Assembly: GCA_009663005.1 (NCBI GenBank)
Contig: CM018895.1
Location: forward strand, 23,516,738 to 23,546,737
Reading direction: 5' to 3'
DNA: 30,000 nt
DNA from: Actinidia chinensis
Lineage: Eukaryota > Streptophyta > Magnoliopsida > Ericales > Actinidiaceae
Part shown: piece by piece, positions 10,085-19,298 of the stretch
Position numbering within the stretch: position 1 is the first letter of the stretch
Layout: the number at the start of each line of letters is the position of its first letter
Notes under the pieces: model-generated
Database searches by the model: none
What the model saw: only the letters and a program-made list of their open reading frames with translations
Told to the model about the DNA's origin: nothing
Translations under genes and position numbers: made by a program

Positions 10085-10265
10085 GCTGTTTTCACTTCCG
10101 AAATTTTTGAAAGTGGGAATTTTCTACTTCCGAAAATTTGAAATTTCTGGAATTTAATTCCTCTTTTAAGAAATGAAAATATAACACCCAACATGATTTC
10201 TTTTCATTTTTCTGAAAATTTTGAAAACAAAATTAGAAAACTGAAAATAGAAGTGTTACCAAACA
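10085..10265. mobile_element. Possible MITE beside the gene fragments
   Basis: The segment is built from inverted TTCCGAAAATTT / AAATTTTCAG-type words and ends GTGTTACCAAACAT. Such ...ACCAAACA ends are typical of small plant TIR elements. The left end is unclear. Confidence 0.3.
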
Positions 10266-11345
10266 TATATGTAGTGTCGTGGGAATGAGAGAAAATCGAA
10301 CATAAATGAAAGAGGTAATGAACCAGGCACTAGCAAATTTTGATGGTGGACTCCGTATGGCGTGCCTGCAAGACAGAAATAATGAGAAAGACCGCTCAAA
10401 GCTGTTCTCGAGACGGCTCTCTGACTATCAAATTAGTATCTGAAAAAGAAGAGAGAGGAGAAAACAACAGAAGGATTCTTGACTCTAGTTTTAGAGAGAG
10501 AGTTAGTATTTTTTTTATTTATAAGAGCGTCTGTCCCTTTTATAGTGCATCTTCACGCGTGTGAGGATACGTCGACTGCTATATTAGCGAGTAGGCAACT
10601 GACTCAATCATACCTCTAAAATGTGGTTAGTAGCTAGTTCATCGCTTCATCGAAGTTTGAGCCTAAGCGTGCTGGTGGCAAATGGAACTTATCGTGTACG
10701 TTACTCTCTGACCCAAAACCTAGTCTTGGACATTTCCTTCGGGATAAGTTCATGTACCAAGCTCTCGAGTGAAGATGTTATCTAAATTTGCTATGAAGCG
10801 ACAGTCCGACGGCGCCTTTTGTTTAAAAATAAAGTATAATATTTTATCCTCTCACAGTTCCCTAACACTCTGTTGCCTCAAATTAGTTGTATTATCTTTA
10901 TTGACACGAGAAAATCAACCAAAGTAACCTATAAAAGTAAAAAAAATACAATTATAGCAAAAATAAAACAAGAGCAATATTACGATAAAGGGCTCATCTA
11001 TGGGTGGTTCGAAATAGAAGCTTGGCTCCTTGCAATGATTTGTACCGGTCTCTCTCCATTAATTTCTCGAGTATTTTTTAAAGAGGAGCGGATAATTTTC
11101 TCCATTAACAAGTTCTTTCGTGATCTTTAATAAAGAGTTACTCTCTTACTCTTAAATCAACAACTAAAAAAGATATAAGAGAGAGAAGAAGTATTTAGCA
11201 CTCAAAGTAAATAAATTAATAAAAAAGTGTGGTATAATTAGGAACTCCAAAATGTAAATATACTTAAAATGATAATTCCTTCCTTAAAAAAATATTTTAA
11301 TATATAATACTATTATTTAAATAAAAAATCAAAATCTGTCGACTG
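10266..11345. other. Intergenic, no supported gene
   Basis: One minus-strand TATA-like stretch with TATAAAAGGG (about 10536-10545) could be a promoter of an old LTR, but no partner LTR is seen. A frame at 10873-11130 is open for 85 codons; it is Lys/Ile-rich, lacks a convincing start and resembles nothing I know. The remainder is AT-rich. Confidence 0.3.
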
Positions 11346-11363
11346 TCACGAGTATATAAGGTG

Positions 11364-11406
11364 CCACCACCCCTTCAAGAGTGGGCTCTTTTGAAGGGGG
11401 TGTTGG
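11364..11406. repeat. GC-rich imperfect hairpin downstream of a TATA-like motif
   Basis: CCACCACCCCTTCAAGAG pairs with CTCTTTTGAAGGGGGTGTTGG across a loop of about 4 bases. TATATAA lies just upstream (11353-11359). It could be part of a transposon terminus or LTR; function unknown. Confidence 0.5.
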
Positions 11407-11849
11407 ATTATGCCTCTTTGTTGGTCATTTGTTATCGTCGACTTTTTCAATTTTCTCTCCTGATGTAAATTACCATTAATAAATGAAAAGGACAAAGATT
11501 GATTTTTTTTATTTATTTTAGGTAAGGTCATATTTTAAGGCTTTAAATGACAAGACTCGAACCCTTGACCTTCTAATGAATTTGATTCCTCAAATTCTTT
11601 GATATTCGACATGTCTCCCCTCATATTGCAAGAACTAATTTAATTAGTACAAGGTCATAAATTGGTTCATTTTCAATAGGGTCGTACCAAGGCACCTAAG
11701 TTAGTCATAAAATGCATGCATCATATCATATTCAAGCCTCCTTGTTTGATGAATATAAACTAGTTTAATGCGTGACCAAGACTTCAAAATACATAACCTT
11801 TCTAGATTCTCTAGGGTACCATATGCCAGTAATTGATAATAGATTTTGA

Positions 11850-12058
11850 GAGTGAGATTGAATTATTAGTTCTGTAAGACCCACTTTAATCATATTCTAG
11901 TGCAAAAATTTAATTCTAAACTAATAATCAATTGGGACGGTTAATCTAAAAAAATGGAGATTGTGAATCCCATGAGAATTAGTATTACAGTATTTACTAA
12001 TTCAATCTCACGAGATTATTAATCCATGGAGATTGGGATTTGATTATTAATCCTATTG
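11850..12058. mobile_element. Palindromic MITE-like segment
   Basis: GATTGAATTATTAGTT (11858) is inverted at AACTAATAATCAATT (about 11919). A second set, GAGATTGTGAATCCCATGAG against ATTCAATCTCACGAGATT and GGAGATTGGGATT, repeats the same words. Nested inverted words without an open frame suggest a folded miniature element. Boundaries are not resolved. Confidence 0.35.
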
Positions 12059-12111
12059 AATTAAAATATGTCATCAAACTATGACCATAAGGTATTGATC
12101 TAAAGACCTCT

Positions 12112-12290
12112 CAAGGTTGCTCGTGTGGTAATACTCTAAGTTTATATTCAAGGGATTGTCATTTCAATTCTCTTTAAGATTACTGGAGATTTACTTGACC
12201 GTTAATTTCAGAACTTCTAAATTAGTCTCTCTGATTCAATTGACCTCGTCAGGTTACTGGGCTATATGTATAAATAAAGAAGCATCGATA
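12112..12290 (+). mobile_element. SINE-like sequence
   Basis: GGTTGCTCGTGTGGTAATAC resembles a tRNA-type box A region, and CATTTCAATTCTC about 45 bases later resembles a degraded box B. A clear tail and target duplication are lacking. The following 12291-12950 is AT-rich with nothing recognisable. Confidence 0.35.
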
Positions 12291-12950
12291 AAAAGAGATG
12301 CCATCTATTATCCACTCTTAACATTTTGGACTCTTTAACATTTTGGGGCAAACTCAAGTAATGAAAATCTGGATTTATACAATGGAAAAAAGTAGGAGTA
12401 AGGTTGCTTATCTAACCGTGGATCATTAGCTTTCGGGTGAATTGTAAAACTTCAATGGCAAATATGATTATGTTGTAATTCATTGAAATTCTTATATAAT
12501 TATAATTTATAATGTAAAAGATTTCACATCATTCATATTAAATAATTATTTTTAATTCGTCAAGATGACCAGATGAAGTCAATGTTAAAATATATATGTA
12601 AAATAGCAAATATAAGTTTAAAATATTTTGCTTGAATGGTTAATTTCAAAGTCAATAATTTCAAATTTATAAATGAACCCCCAAAGCTTATGCACTAATG
12701 ATAAAACCTATATTATTTTTTAGGTAAACCACAACTTATGCCACTTATTTATTTTAGCTGAACCTAATTTCTACCAGAAATATGGAAAACACTCTCTATC
12801 TTTGTTAATCTACCTTGATTGAAATTTCAAAAACTTGGAAAATTCTTCAACTCAAAAAAACTATAAGTAAATTGCTGACCAAATTAGTTACGTGAGTCAA
12901 CCCCTTACACTTTAGGTCAAGTATTAATATGATCATTTTGTCAATCTTTC

Positions 12951-13195
12951 GTTCAATTAAAATTCATGTGACCTCTTTTTGTAAGGCTATATGACCTCTT
13001 TCCGTCACTTAATTTAATAAGAGATGGATTGTTGTTCAATTAAGGTCCACGTGACCTCTTTTTGCAAGGCCACATGGAGTCTTTCTATCACTAAATTTAT
13101 TAGCAGATGCCTATATTTCGTTCAATTAAAATCTACGTGGCCTCTTTTTGCAATGCTATATGGCAATCAATTTAATTGAAGGTGGATGACACTTG
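12951..13195. repeat. Three tandem units of about 82-87 bp
   Basis: Each unit begins GTTCAATTAA (12951, 13033 and 13120), followed by a CACGTGACCTCTTTTTG-like block and a CATATGG/CACATGG-like block. The units are diverged from one another. The CACGTG-type word in the second unit is a G-box core by sequence only; there is no nearby gene to regulate. Confidence 0.7.
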
Positions 13196-13350
13196 ATTGA
13201 CACACGAATGGTGCAAAGTAAATTTTGCGTAACGTATAGAGATACAAAGAGTAAAAAAAGAAAAAAAATTATGATCACTTATTATTCAACTAACTAGGGT
13301 ATGGTGCTTCTGAAACTAACTCCTATACTACATGTGGACAACTTTTTCTT

Positions 13351-13478
13351 TGTTAAGTGAGATTTCATAAATTTGGAAAAATCCTCAATACAAAACCCAT
13401 TAAATTTAGACTGAAATAAAGTCTCTTGTTGCTTTTTATATGATTTGGTAGAGAGTTTTGGCCCAGTTACAAGGAAAT

Positions 13479-13529
<51 letters not shown>

Positions 13530-13765
13530 TATACATATATATGTATTATACTTTGGCCACACATATATATACATATATATGTATTATACTTTGGCCCAGT
13601 TACAAGGAAATACATATATATATATATATGTGTGTGTATTTCCTTGTAACTGGGCCAAAACTCTTTACCAAATCATATAAAAAGCAACAAGAGACTTTAT
13701 TTCAGTCTAAATTTAATGGGTTTTGTATTGAGGATTTTTCCAAATTTATGAAATTTCACTTAACA
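13351..13765. repeat. Near-perfect inverted duplication around a TA-rich microsatellite
   Basis: The left arm 13351-13490 and the right arm 13627-13765 are reverse complements over about 138 bases, with two substitutions and one CA-unit difference. The spacer (13491-13626) is mostly TA/CA repeats. It also includes a third, direct copy of part of the arm (TTTGGCCCAGTTACAAGGAA at 13591). Transcription would give a long double-stranded hairpin. Open frames across it are by-products of the repeat. Confidence 0.9.
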
Positions 13766-13772
13766 TGTATAT

Positions 13773-13822
13773 ATAGATAGATAGATAGATAGATTGAGAG
13801 AGAGAGAGAGAGAGAGAGAGAA
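13773..13822. repeat. (GATA)n followed by (GA)n microsatellite
   Basis: About five TAGA units are followed by about eleven GA units immediately beside the right arm of the inverted duplication. Confidence 0.85.
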
Positions 13823-13939
13823 GTTCTTCCTCCAAGACTTGTTTCTTTTTTGGCCTTTTTCTACTAGTTGATCAGTCATTTGGTTGAGGTTTAGGGTTTG
13901 TGATATTTTGAGTTCTAAAATTAAGTTCAAATTATTTAG

Positions 13940-14336
13940 TTATATGGGCTGGAAGTTTTTGACTTTTTATAGCTATTTCTCTTTTCCGATTTTTTTGTAT
14001 TTAGTGATTGTTTTTACACTTTAATCAAATTATTATACTTTTTTGGCTTATTTTGATGAGGGTAATTTGAAAAAGTAAAAAATTTTCATCTTGAAAAAAA
14101 TTTACTAAAAACAAAAAAATAATATTTTTACTCGACCAATTAGCTAAATCTTCATATTTACTGGAGTTTTTTCCCTTTAATTTTAATAAATTTTTATATT
14201 TTTATATTTTTCTAGTTAAGAAGAACCGAGAAATTATATAAAATTTTGATCGAACACTAAATTTTTTTACTATAAACAAAAAAATTCTAAAACTAAAACA
14301 GCTAAAAAATATTAAAAAAAACTACACCAAACAAGG
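13940..14336. mobile_element. AT-rich TIR family C, copy 1
   Basis: The left half has TTTTTGTATTTAGTGATTG and the right half has TTTTGATCGAACACTAAAT followed by CTAAAACAGCTAAAAAATAT and CTACACCAAACAAGG. The right half matches 18870-18970 (TCTTGATCAAATAATTTT, AAAATCACTAAATACGAAAA, CTAAAACAGGTAAAAAATC), so this is one family with two copies here. The halves are partly inverted to each other. Confidence 0.5.
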
Positions 14337-14758
14337 TTTACTCGACATAGACTAGAGAGTAGCAATTAGACAAATGTTAATTAGGTAGGAAAACTACATG
14401 TCATGACTTCTTTGGATTGAAGTTTATTTCTCATTTATTCTCCAATTTGGAAAAAAATAAAAATAAGGGTAATTCATGCACTTGGCAATAATCTTGGGAT
14501 GTGATGTTTTTCTCCCACTGACCACAAAGCATTGAGGTCATGTTTGAATGGAAAAAAAGAACAAAAACAGTAAAATAAGAAAAAAATGAAACAAATGAGA
14601 AGAAAATAATGACTAAAGATTTCCAGTAAATTCACGTGATGTAACTCAATCAATCTATTAAAGTGGGGCCTCTTGTGCAATATGATACACATTAAAACCC
14701 ATCTAGATAAATACAAAATTGATTTGTTAAAAAACAACAATACTCGAGAAAATTAATA

Positions 14759-15125
14759 TATAATTAATAAATTGAAAAAAATGTATAATTAGAGGGCCAA
14801 AGTGGGAATCGGGTAATACTTTAAGGGGGCATAGTATAATTAATCCTTTGAAATAAGGACAACTTCCTCCGTTTGTCCAAGTTGGATTGCACATGTTAGG
14901 TCTAAGCCTTTCGGTCCCATTTTGTGTTTTCCCCAAACCGTTATAATTAATAAATGAAAAAAAATGTATAGTTAGAGGACCAAAGTGGGAATCAGGTAAT
15001 ACTTTAAGGGGGCATAGTATAATTAATCCTTTGAAATAAGGACAACTTCTCCGATGTCCAAATGTTTGGATTGCACAGTATAGTCTAAGCCTTTTCGGTC
15101 CCATTTTGATGATCCAAACTGTTAT
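14759..15125. repeat. Tandem duplication, two units of about 183 bp
   Basis: Unit 1 (14759-14941) and unit 2 (14942-15125) share long identical stretches, such as ACTTTAAGGGGGCATAGTAT and CCTTTGAAATAAGGACAACT. Small indels separate them. An open minus-strand frame across both units is a repeat artefact. Confidence 0.85.
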
Positions 15126-15361
15126 ATTGTAGATTATCGAGATGATCAATACTATAAAAAATCATGTTAATCGGATATAAATCAATATTCGTTCAGTATT
15201 GTTTTATAACTTGATAAATGAGTATGTATCCGATCAATATAATTTTTTACAGTATTAAAATTCTCGATAATGTTTATAATATAAACGATTTGAATCATTA
15301 GAATAGACTTAAAATGGGGTTTAAAATACTTGGATTGCGGCTATATCATTGAAATAAATAA

Positions 15362-16690
15362 GGTAAATTTCATTGACCTCTCTAATAAATACAATCACTT
15401 CCCTTATATTTTCAGAAATAGTACTGATTATTTTCCCTGGAGTTCAGAAAGGGATAACTTACCTACACCCCCTGATATTTTTCATAATGGCACTGACATC
15501 CCCTGTGGTTTTTAAAACGGGCACTACCTCCCCCTGTCAGAGCGAAAATGGACCATTATACTCCCGCCCCCGCCCAACACCCCACCACAAACAAAAAATC
15601 ACCCCACCACCATTTTTTTAGTTTTTTTTTTAATTTTCTTTTAATTATGTTTATTTATTTTTTAATCTAATTTATTTATTTGATCAATTTTTTTGGGAAA
15701 TAATTTTTTATATATATTTTGTGTTGTTTTAGTTTTTTTTTATATTAATTTTTAATAAAAAATAAATAAAAATAAAATAAAAAAAAGAACACAAATTTAA
15801 GTTCACAAGAGCCGGATCATTATATTTAAAAAATTATACAAACTTTTTAGTTGTATGTATAATTATAAAATGTCGTAAAACCCATTAATTTGAAGCCAAT
15901 TGGTCTAGTTTTTTAAAAATTTAAGTATTTTAGTTTCTGAGTTTGTTTTATTTTTTATCGTTTCATCAACACTTTGATAATACCCAAGGGATGGAGGCGA
16001 ACCTTGCCATTATATCTTAATTTTTAAAATAAATATGCCAATCAGGTATCAAAGTTCAGTACATTAGATGCGAAACTTGCTAATTTTTTTTTTTTTATTA
16101 AAAAGCAATTAATATAAAAAAAACTAAAAAAAAATCACAAACGTAGAAAAAAATTATTTATCCCCAAAAAGTGATCAAATAAATAATTAGATTTGAAAAA
16201 TAAATAAAATGATTAAAAAAAACTAAAAAAAAATTAAAAATCGCGGGGTGGGGGGGGGTGGGGTGGGGGTGTGGGTATGGGTATAATGCCTCATTTTCGC
16301 TTTGACAGGGGAGGTTCATTGCCATTCAAAATATAGGGGAGGGCTGGCCATTATGAGAAACCTCAGGGGGTGTAGGGAAAGTTAATCCCTTCAGAAATAA
16401 TACTGATCTCCTTTATTTTTGAAAATATTGTCAACATTTTTAAAATAACAAAATTGCCCTTATGTTTAAGACTTTCAATTTTTTTCTCAATACACCAAAT
16501 AAAATAAATAAATATTTTATTTTCTTAAAAAATAAAAATTAATAACAAAGTTTTTTAAAAAAATAAATAAACACTCTTTTTTTCAAAAAAGATTGATAAT
16601 AAACTTTTTTTGAAGTATGTTTATATTATGAGCTATTAAAAATTAATATATTTAGCTAATTTTTTCTTACAAAAAATTGTTATTGTCAAT
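15362..16690. mobile_element. Family B, copy 2, split by a later insertion
   Basis: It starts GGTAAATTTCATTGACC (compare 509). After the interruption at 15451-16397 it resumes with TAATACTGATCTCC, ATTGCCCTTATGTTTAAG and CTCAATACACCAAATAAAAT, parallel to 560-720. The right terminus is not found, so it may be truncated near 16690. Confidence 0.5.
15451..16389. mobile_element. Non-autonomous TIR element with 8-bp target duplication
   Basis: The left end GGGATAACTTACCTACACCC is inverted at GGTGTAGGGAAAGTTAATCCC on the right. The arms extend inward about 170 bases, including CCATTATACTCCC against GGGTATAATG and CTGTCAGAGCGAAAATG against CATTTTCGCTTTGACAG. Identical flanks TTCAGAAA lie at 15443-15450 and 16390-16397. 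The core is AT-rich with no transposase. It resembles the 251-1229 element in layout (GGG ends, long arms, 8-bp duplication) but not in detailed sequence. Confidence 0.8.
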
Positions 16691-16817
16691 GGCGAGCTTC
16701 AGACTGCACTCTGCAGACAAGTTGTATCCATGAAATAAATATGGTCGAATCTGGAACGTCAACTGGCAAACCGTTTGAAATCTTGTATCAATATCGTCAA
16801 TGGCAAGCTTCTGTTTC
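16683..16817. repeat. Short diverged direct repeat
   Basis: TTGTCAATGGCGAGCTTC (about 16684) and TCGTCAATGGCAAGCTTC (about 16795) are near-identical, 111 bases apart. The intervening and following DNA up to 17040 holds no recognisable gene. Confidence 0.4.
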
Positions 16818-17039
16818 AAGCCCACCAATGATCTTTTGCTTGTTCAAGTACGTACGAAAATTCAAAGGGTCCTCGAATCATCACCACATATATATATCAA
16901 ACAGTCAACAAACATCAAAGTTTTATATAGTTTGCCATTTATGACTGCAACTAAACCTGGCCTGTATGAGTGCAAATGCACACCCAGTTAATATATGAAT
17001 TGGTGGGTCAATATTATTTATAAGACTGCATATGAATTC

Positions 17040-17552
17040 AGCGTTAATGAGTAGGTTCGGACTTGGCTCATTTAGGGCTCGGTTCATTTTGTAAATAAAC
17101 AATTTCAAACTTGAATATTAGGCTCCGTTAGGCGTTAGTAAACAATCTGAGATCGAGTTTATCAAAACTCGGCTTGAGCTCGGTTTGATCAGGTAAAATT
17201 TTTTTTTTAAATATATTATTACATAATTTATAAAAAGATTAAAGAGTTTTTAAATTTCACTATATATAAAGTGTATAACATAGTTGATAGTTTGTAAAAA
17301 AAAATAAGGATATTTTCACAACAAATAATAAAGTTTTATTTGTAATTTTTTTTTGTTTAAGAGTACGAATGTACAATTTATTTGTCTCGTTAAAGTTCGT
17401 GAATACGTTCGAGCTCGACTCAAGCCTAAACTAGTTCGGTTCGTTAAATTTCTCCTAAGCTCTGCTCGAGCTTGAACTCGAACTCGCTAAAATCTTAATA
17501 AACAAGCTTGAACACACCAAAGCTCGACTCAGCTCGTTTGCAGCCCTAGTTA
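17040..17552. mobile_element. GAGCTCG-rich degenerate TIR element
   Basis: Both flanks are dense in GAGCTCG, CTCGAGC and GTTCGTTAA words in opposite orientation (GGCTTGAGCTCGGTTTG near 17172; GAGCTCGACTCAAGCC near 17410). The right end reads CTCGTTTGCAGCCCTAG, a terminus seen in very common plant non-autonomous elements. The centre is AT-rich and noncoding. Confidence 0.5.
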
Positions 17553-18606
17553 CCCACTTCCTAGCTTGTGAAAGAAAAATTCTATGGTTTTAAAATTCGG
17601 AGAATGTGAATTTCACATAAATAAGTGAATTCAAATTATTTATTTTGAATTATAAAAACTTCTCTTAATTCATATTTTAAAACTGTAACCGTGTTATTTG
17701 TGAAAATACATGAGACTCATTGTTATAAGGAGGACCTATTACTGTATTTTAAGTGAGTCCCATCTATTTTCATCCATTAGAAACCAGGTAACCAAAATAG
17801 TTGTCCTCTTTATGCTGGCCCACTCATACCCAAGTGTACTATGAAAATCATAGAAAATCTATTTAAAACAAACAAACCGGATGAGTCAGCTAAGAGCATC
17901 CACTGGTTCTAGTCATATTAGCACGTCAAAATCGTTTTCTGGCTTGTTCAAGTGCCAATATCAGGATTGGGCCAGCTGATGGACGGTGAAGTTGATTTTC
18001 TTGATTAATCGATTTTTGAGTTGGATAACGAATTATAAAAAATATATCAAAATTAAATTCTTTTTATTGAGAGAAGTAAAAAAAGTATAAAGCAATTAAA
18101 ATAGTTCAGAAAAAATTAGCCCAAACTTGACCTTAACTATTATAGATATGATAATTTCGTCCGAACCCGATAAAAGCCCGACCGAACCGACTGTTTGGAT
18201 ATAAGTTTTATTCAAATTTTCGTCCGAACGAGGTGGGTGTAGTAGGAAGGATAAAATAGCCTGTCAAGTATAGGTCGGGTACGAATTAACTAATTCTATA
18301 CCCGAATTCCATAACTATCCTCATATGATTATGTAAAAGGTACTTCTAACTTATACCGACCTATTGTCATTCCTGGCTATTTCTTTATTTTGGAAGGAAA
18401 ATGAACGCGTTGACTGGCATTTGGATTCTTCCTCGCTTTCCTATTTCTTTATCCCAGGATGGGAATTGTGTTTATCGCCTCCCGTAATTTCCTTGCATCC
18501 AAACGTGGTCCAGATGACAACAGTGGATTTTGACTACTGAATGCAAAGACTTGGTTCCTTTTCAAGCTTCACGTTGTTGCTTGCTTGATTTGATCAATAA
18601 AAAAAG
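17553..18606. other. Intergenic, degenerate repeats only
   Basis: 18120-18330 carries CCGAACCCGATAAAAGCCCG and GGTCGGGTACG words typical of an old miniature element. 18360-18520 ends TGCATCCAAACGTGG, another MITE-type terminus. No gene is supported. Confidence 0.4.
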
Positions 18607-18970
18607 GTACAGTTTGTACTAGATCTTTTTAGGTATTTTGGTTTTTCGAAGTTTTTGTCTTTGATCAAAATTCTATACTTTTTCGAGAGGTTTACCAAAG
18701 AAATTTAGAAATATAAAAATTTTGTTTAAATTTTTAAAAAATTACTCTAAAGACAAAAAAAAAATAATTAATTTGGCTAGTAAAATTGAATTTTGTTTGT
18801 CTAGTGATTTTTTTTTCTAATTCGATGAACATTTTTACGTTTTCAAACTTCTCGTGCCAAAAGAAATCAAAAAAGAATAAAATCTTGATCAAATAATTTT
18901 AAAAAATCACTAAATACGAAAAACCTCAAAATCTAAAACAGGTAAAAAATCTAAAACAAACTAGTCCATA
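18607..18970. mobile_element. AT-rich TIR family C, copy 2
   Basis: It runs from about GTACTAGATC to AAACAAACTAGTCC. ACTAG words at both ends are inverted, and internal ATTTTGGTTTTTCGAAG mirrors ACGAAAAACCTCAAAAT. It matches copy 1 at 13940-14336. It lies about 300 bases upstream of the MLO gene's TATA-like motif. Confidence 0.5.
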
Positions 18971-19241
18971 AATTGAAATCTCTCATTGATGATATCGTCA
19001 TGCGCATGGTATTGATGTTAAATCAAATATTTACTTTAACCACCCATTTAAATACAGAATGATACAACTCATTTACATTTACGATAGGGAAATGAAAAAA
19101 ATCCGCCCACCATTGCGCTTCCCAATTCCAAAAATACCCCTGCCAAATCATTACTTGTGTAAAAATTCTGATTCTGATTTTGATTTTGATTTTGTTTCTT
19201 TGCAATGCATAAGTTCCTGCACATGTAATTCATTGGACTTT

Positions 19242-19249
19242 TATAAAAA
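19242..19249 (+). promoter_or_regulatory. Possible TATA box of the MLO gene
   Basis: TATAAAAA lies 57 bases before the upstream ATG (19299) and about 210 before the internal ATG (19455). A short minus-30-type spacing would place transcription start near 19275 and include 19299 in the leader or coding region. Confidence 0.4.
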
Positions 19250-19298
19250 CAAAAAAAAATCTTTTCTCTTGAAAATGTTGGTTGTACTCTAGTGTGAA

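Noticed and set aside
10873..11130. 85-codon frame suggesting a small gene
   Set aside because: There is no ATG near its start, no family resemblance and no splice or promoter context; it is likely chance in AT-rich DNA.
11521..11640. Possible minus-strand SINE (box B-like AGGGTTCGAGTC on the reverse strand)
   Set aside because: A good box B is present but no convincing box A, tail or target duplication was found.
12951..13195. Regular repeats that might suggest a CRISPR-like array
   Set aside because: The units are contiguous and diverged, with no unique spacers, and the DNA is clearly plant nuclear.
13294..13780. Several open frames of 60-111 codons rich in Tyr/Ile/Thr
   Set aside because: They are translations of TA/CA microsatellites and of the two mirror-image arms, which therefore give the same peptide on both strands.
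14727..15149. 140-codon minus-strand frame
   Set aside because: It spans two tandem repeat units and repeats the same peptide; it has no family resemblance and is explained by the duplication.
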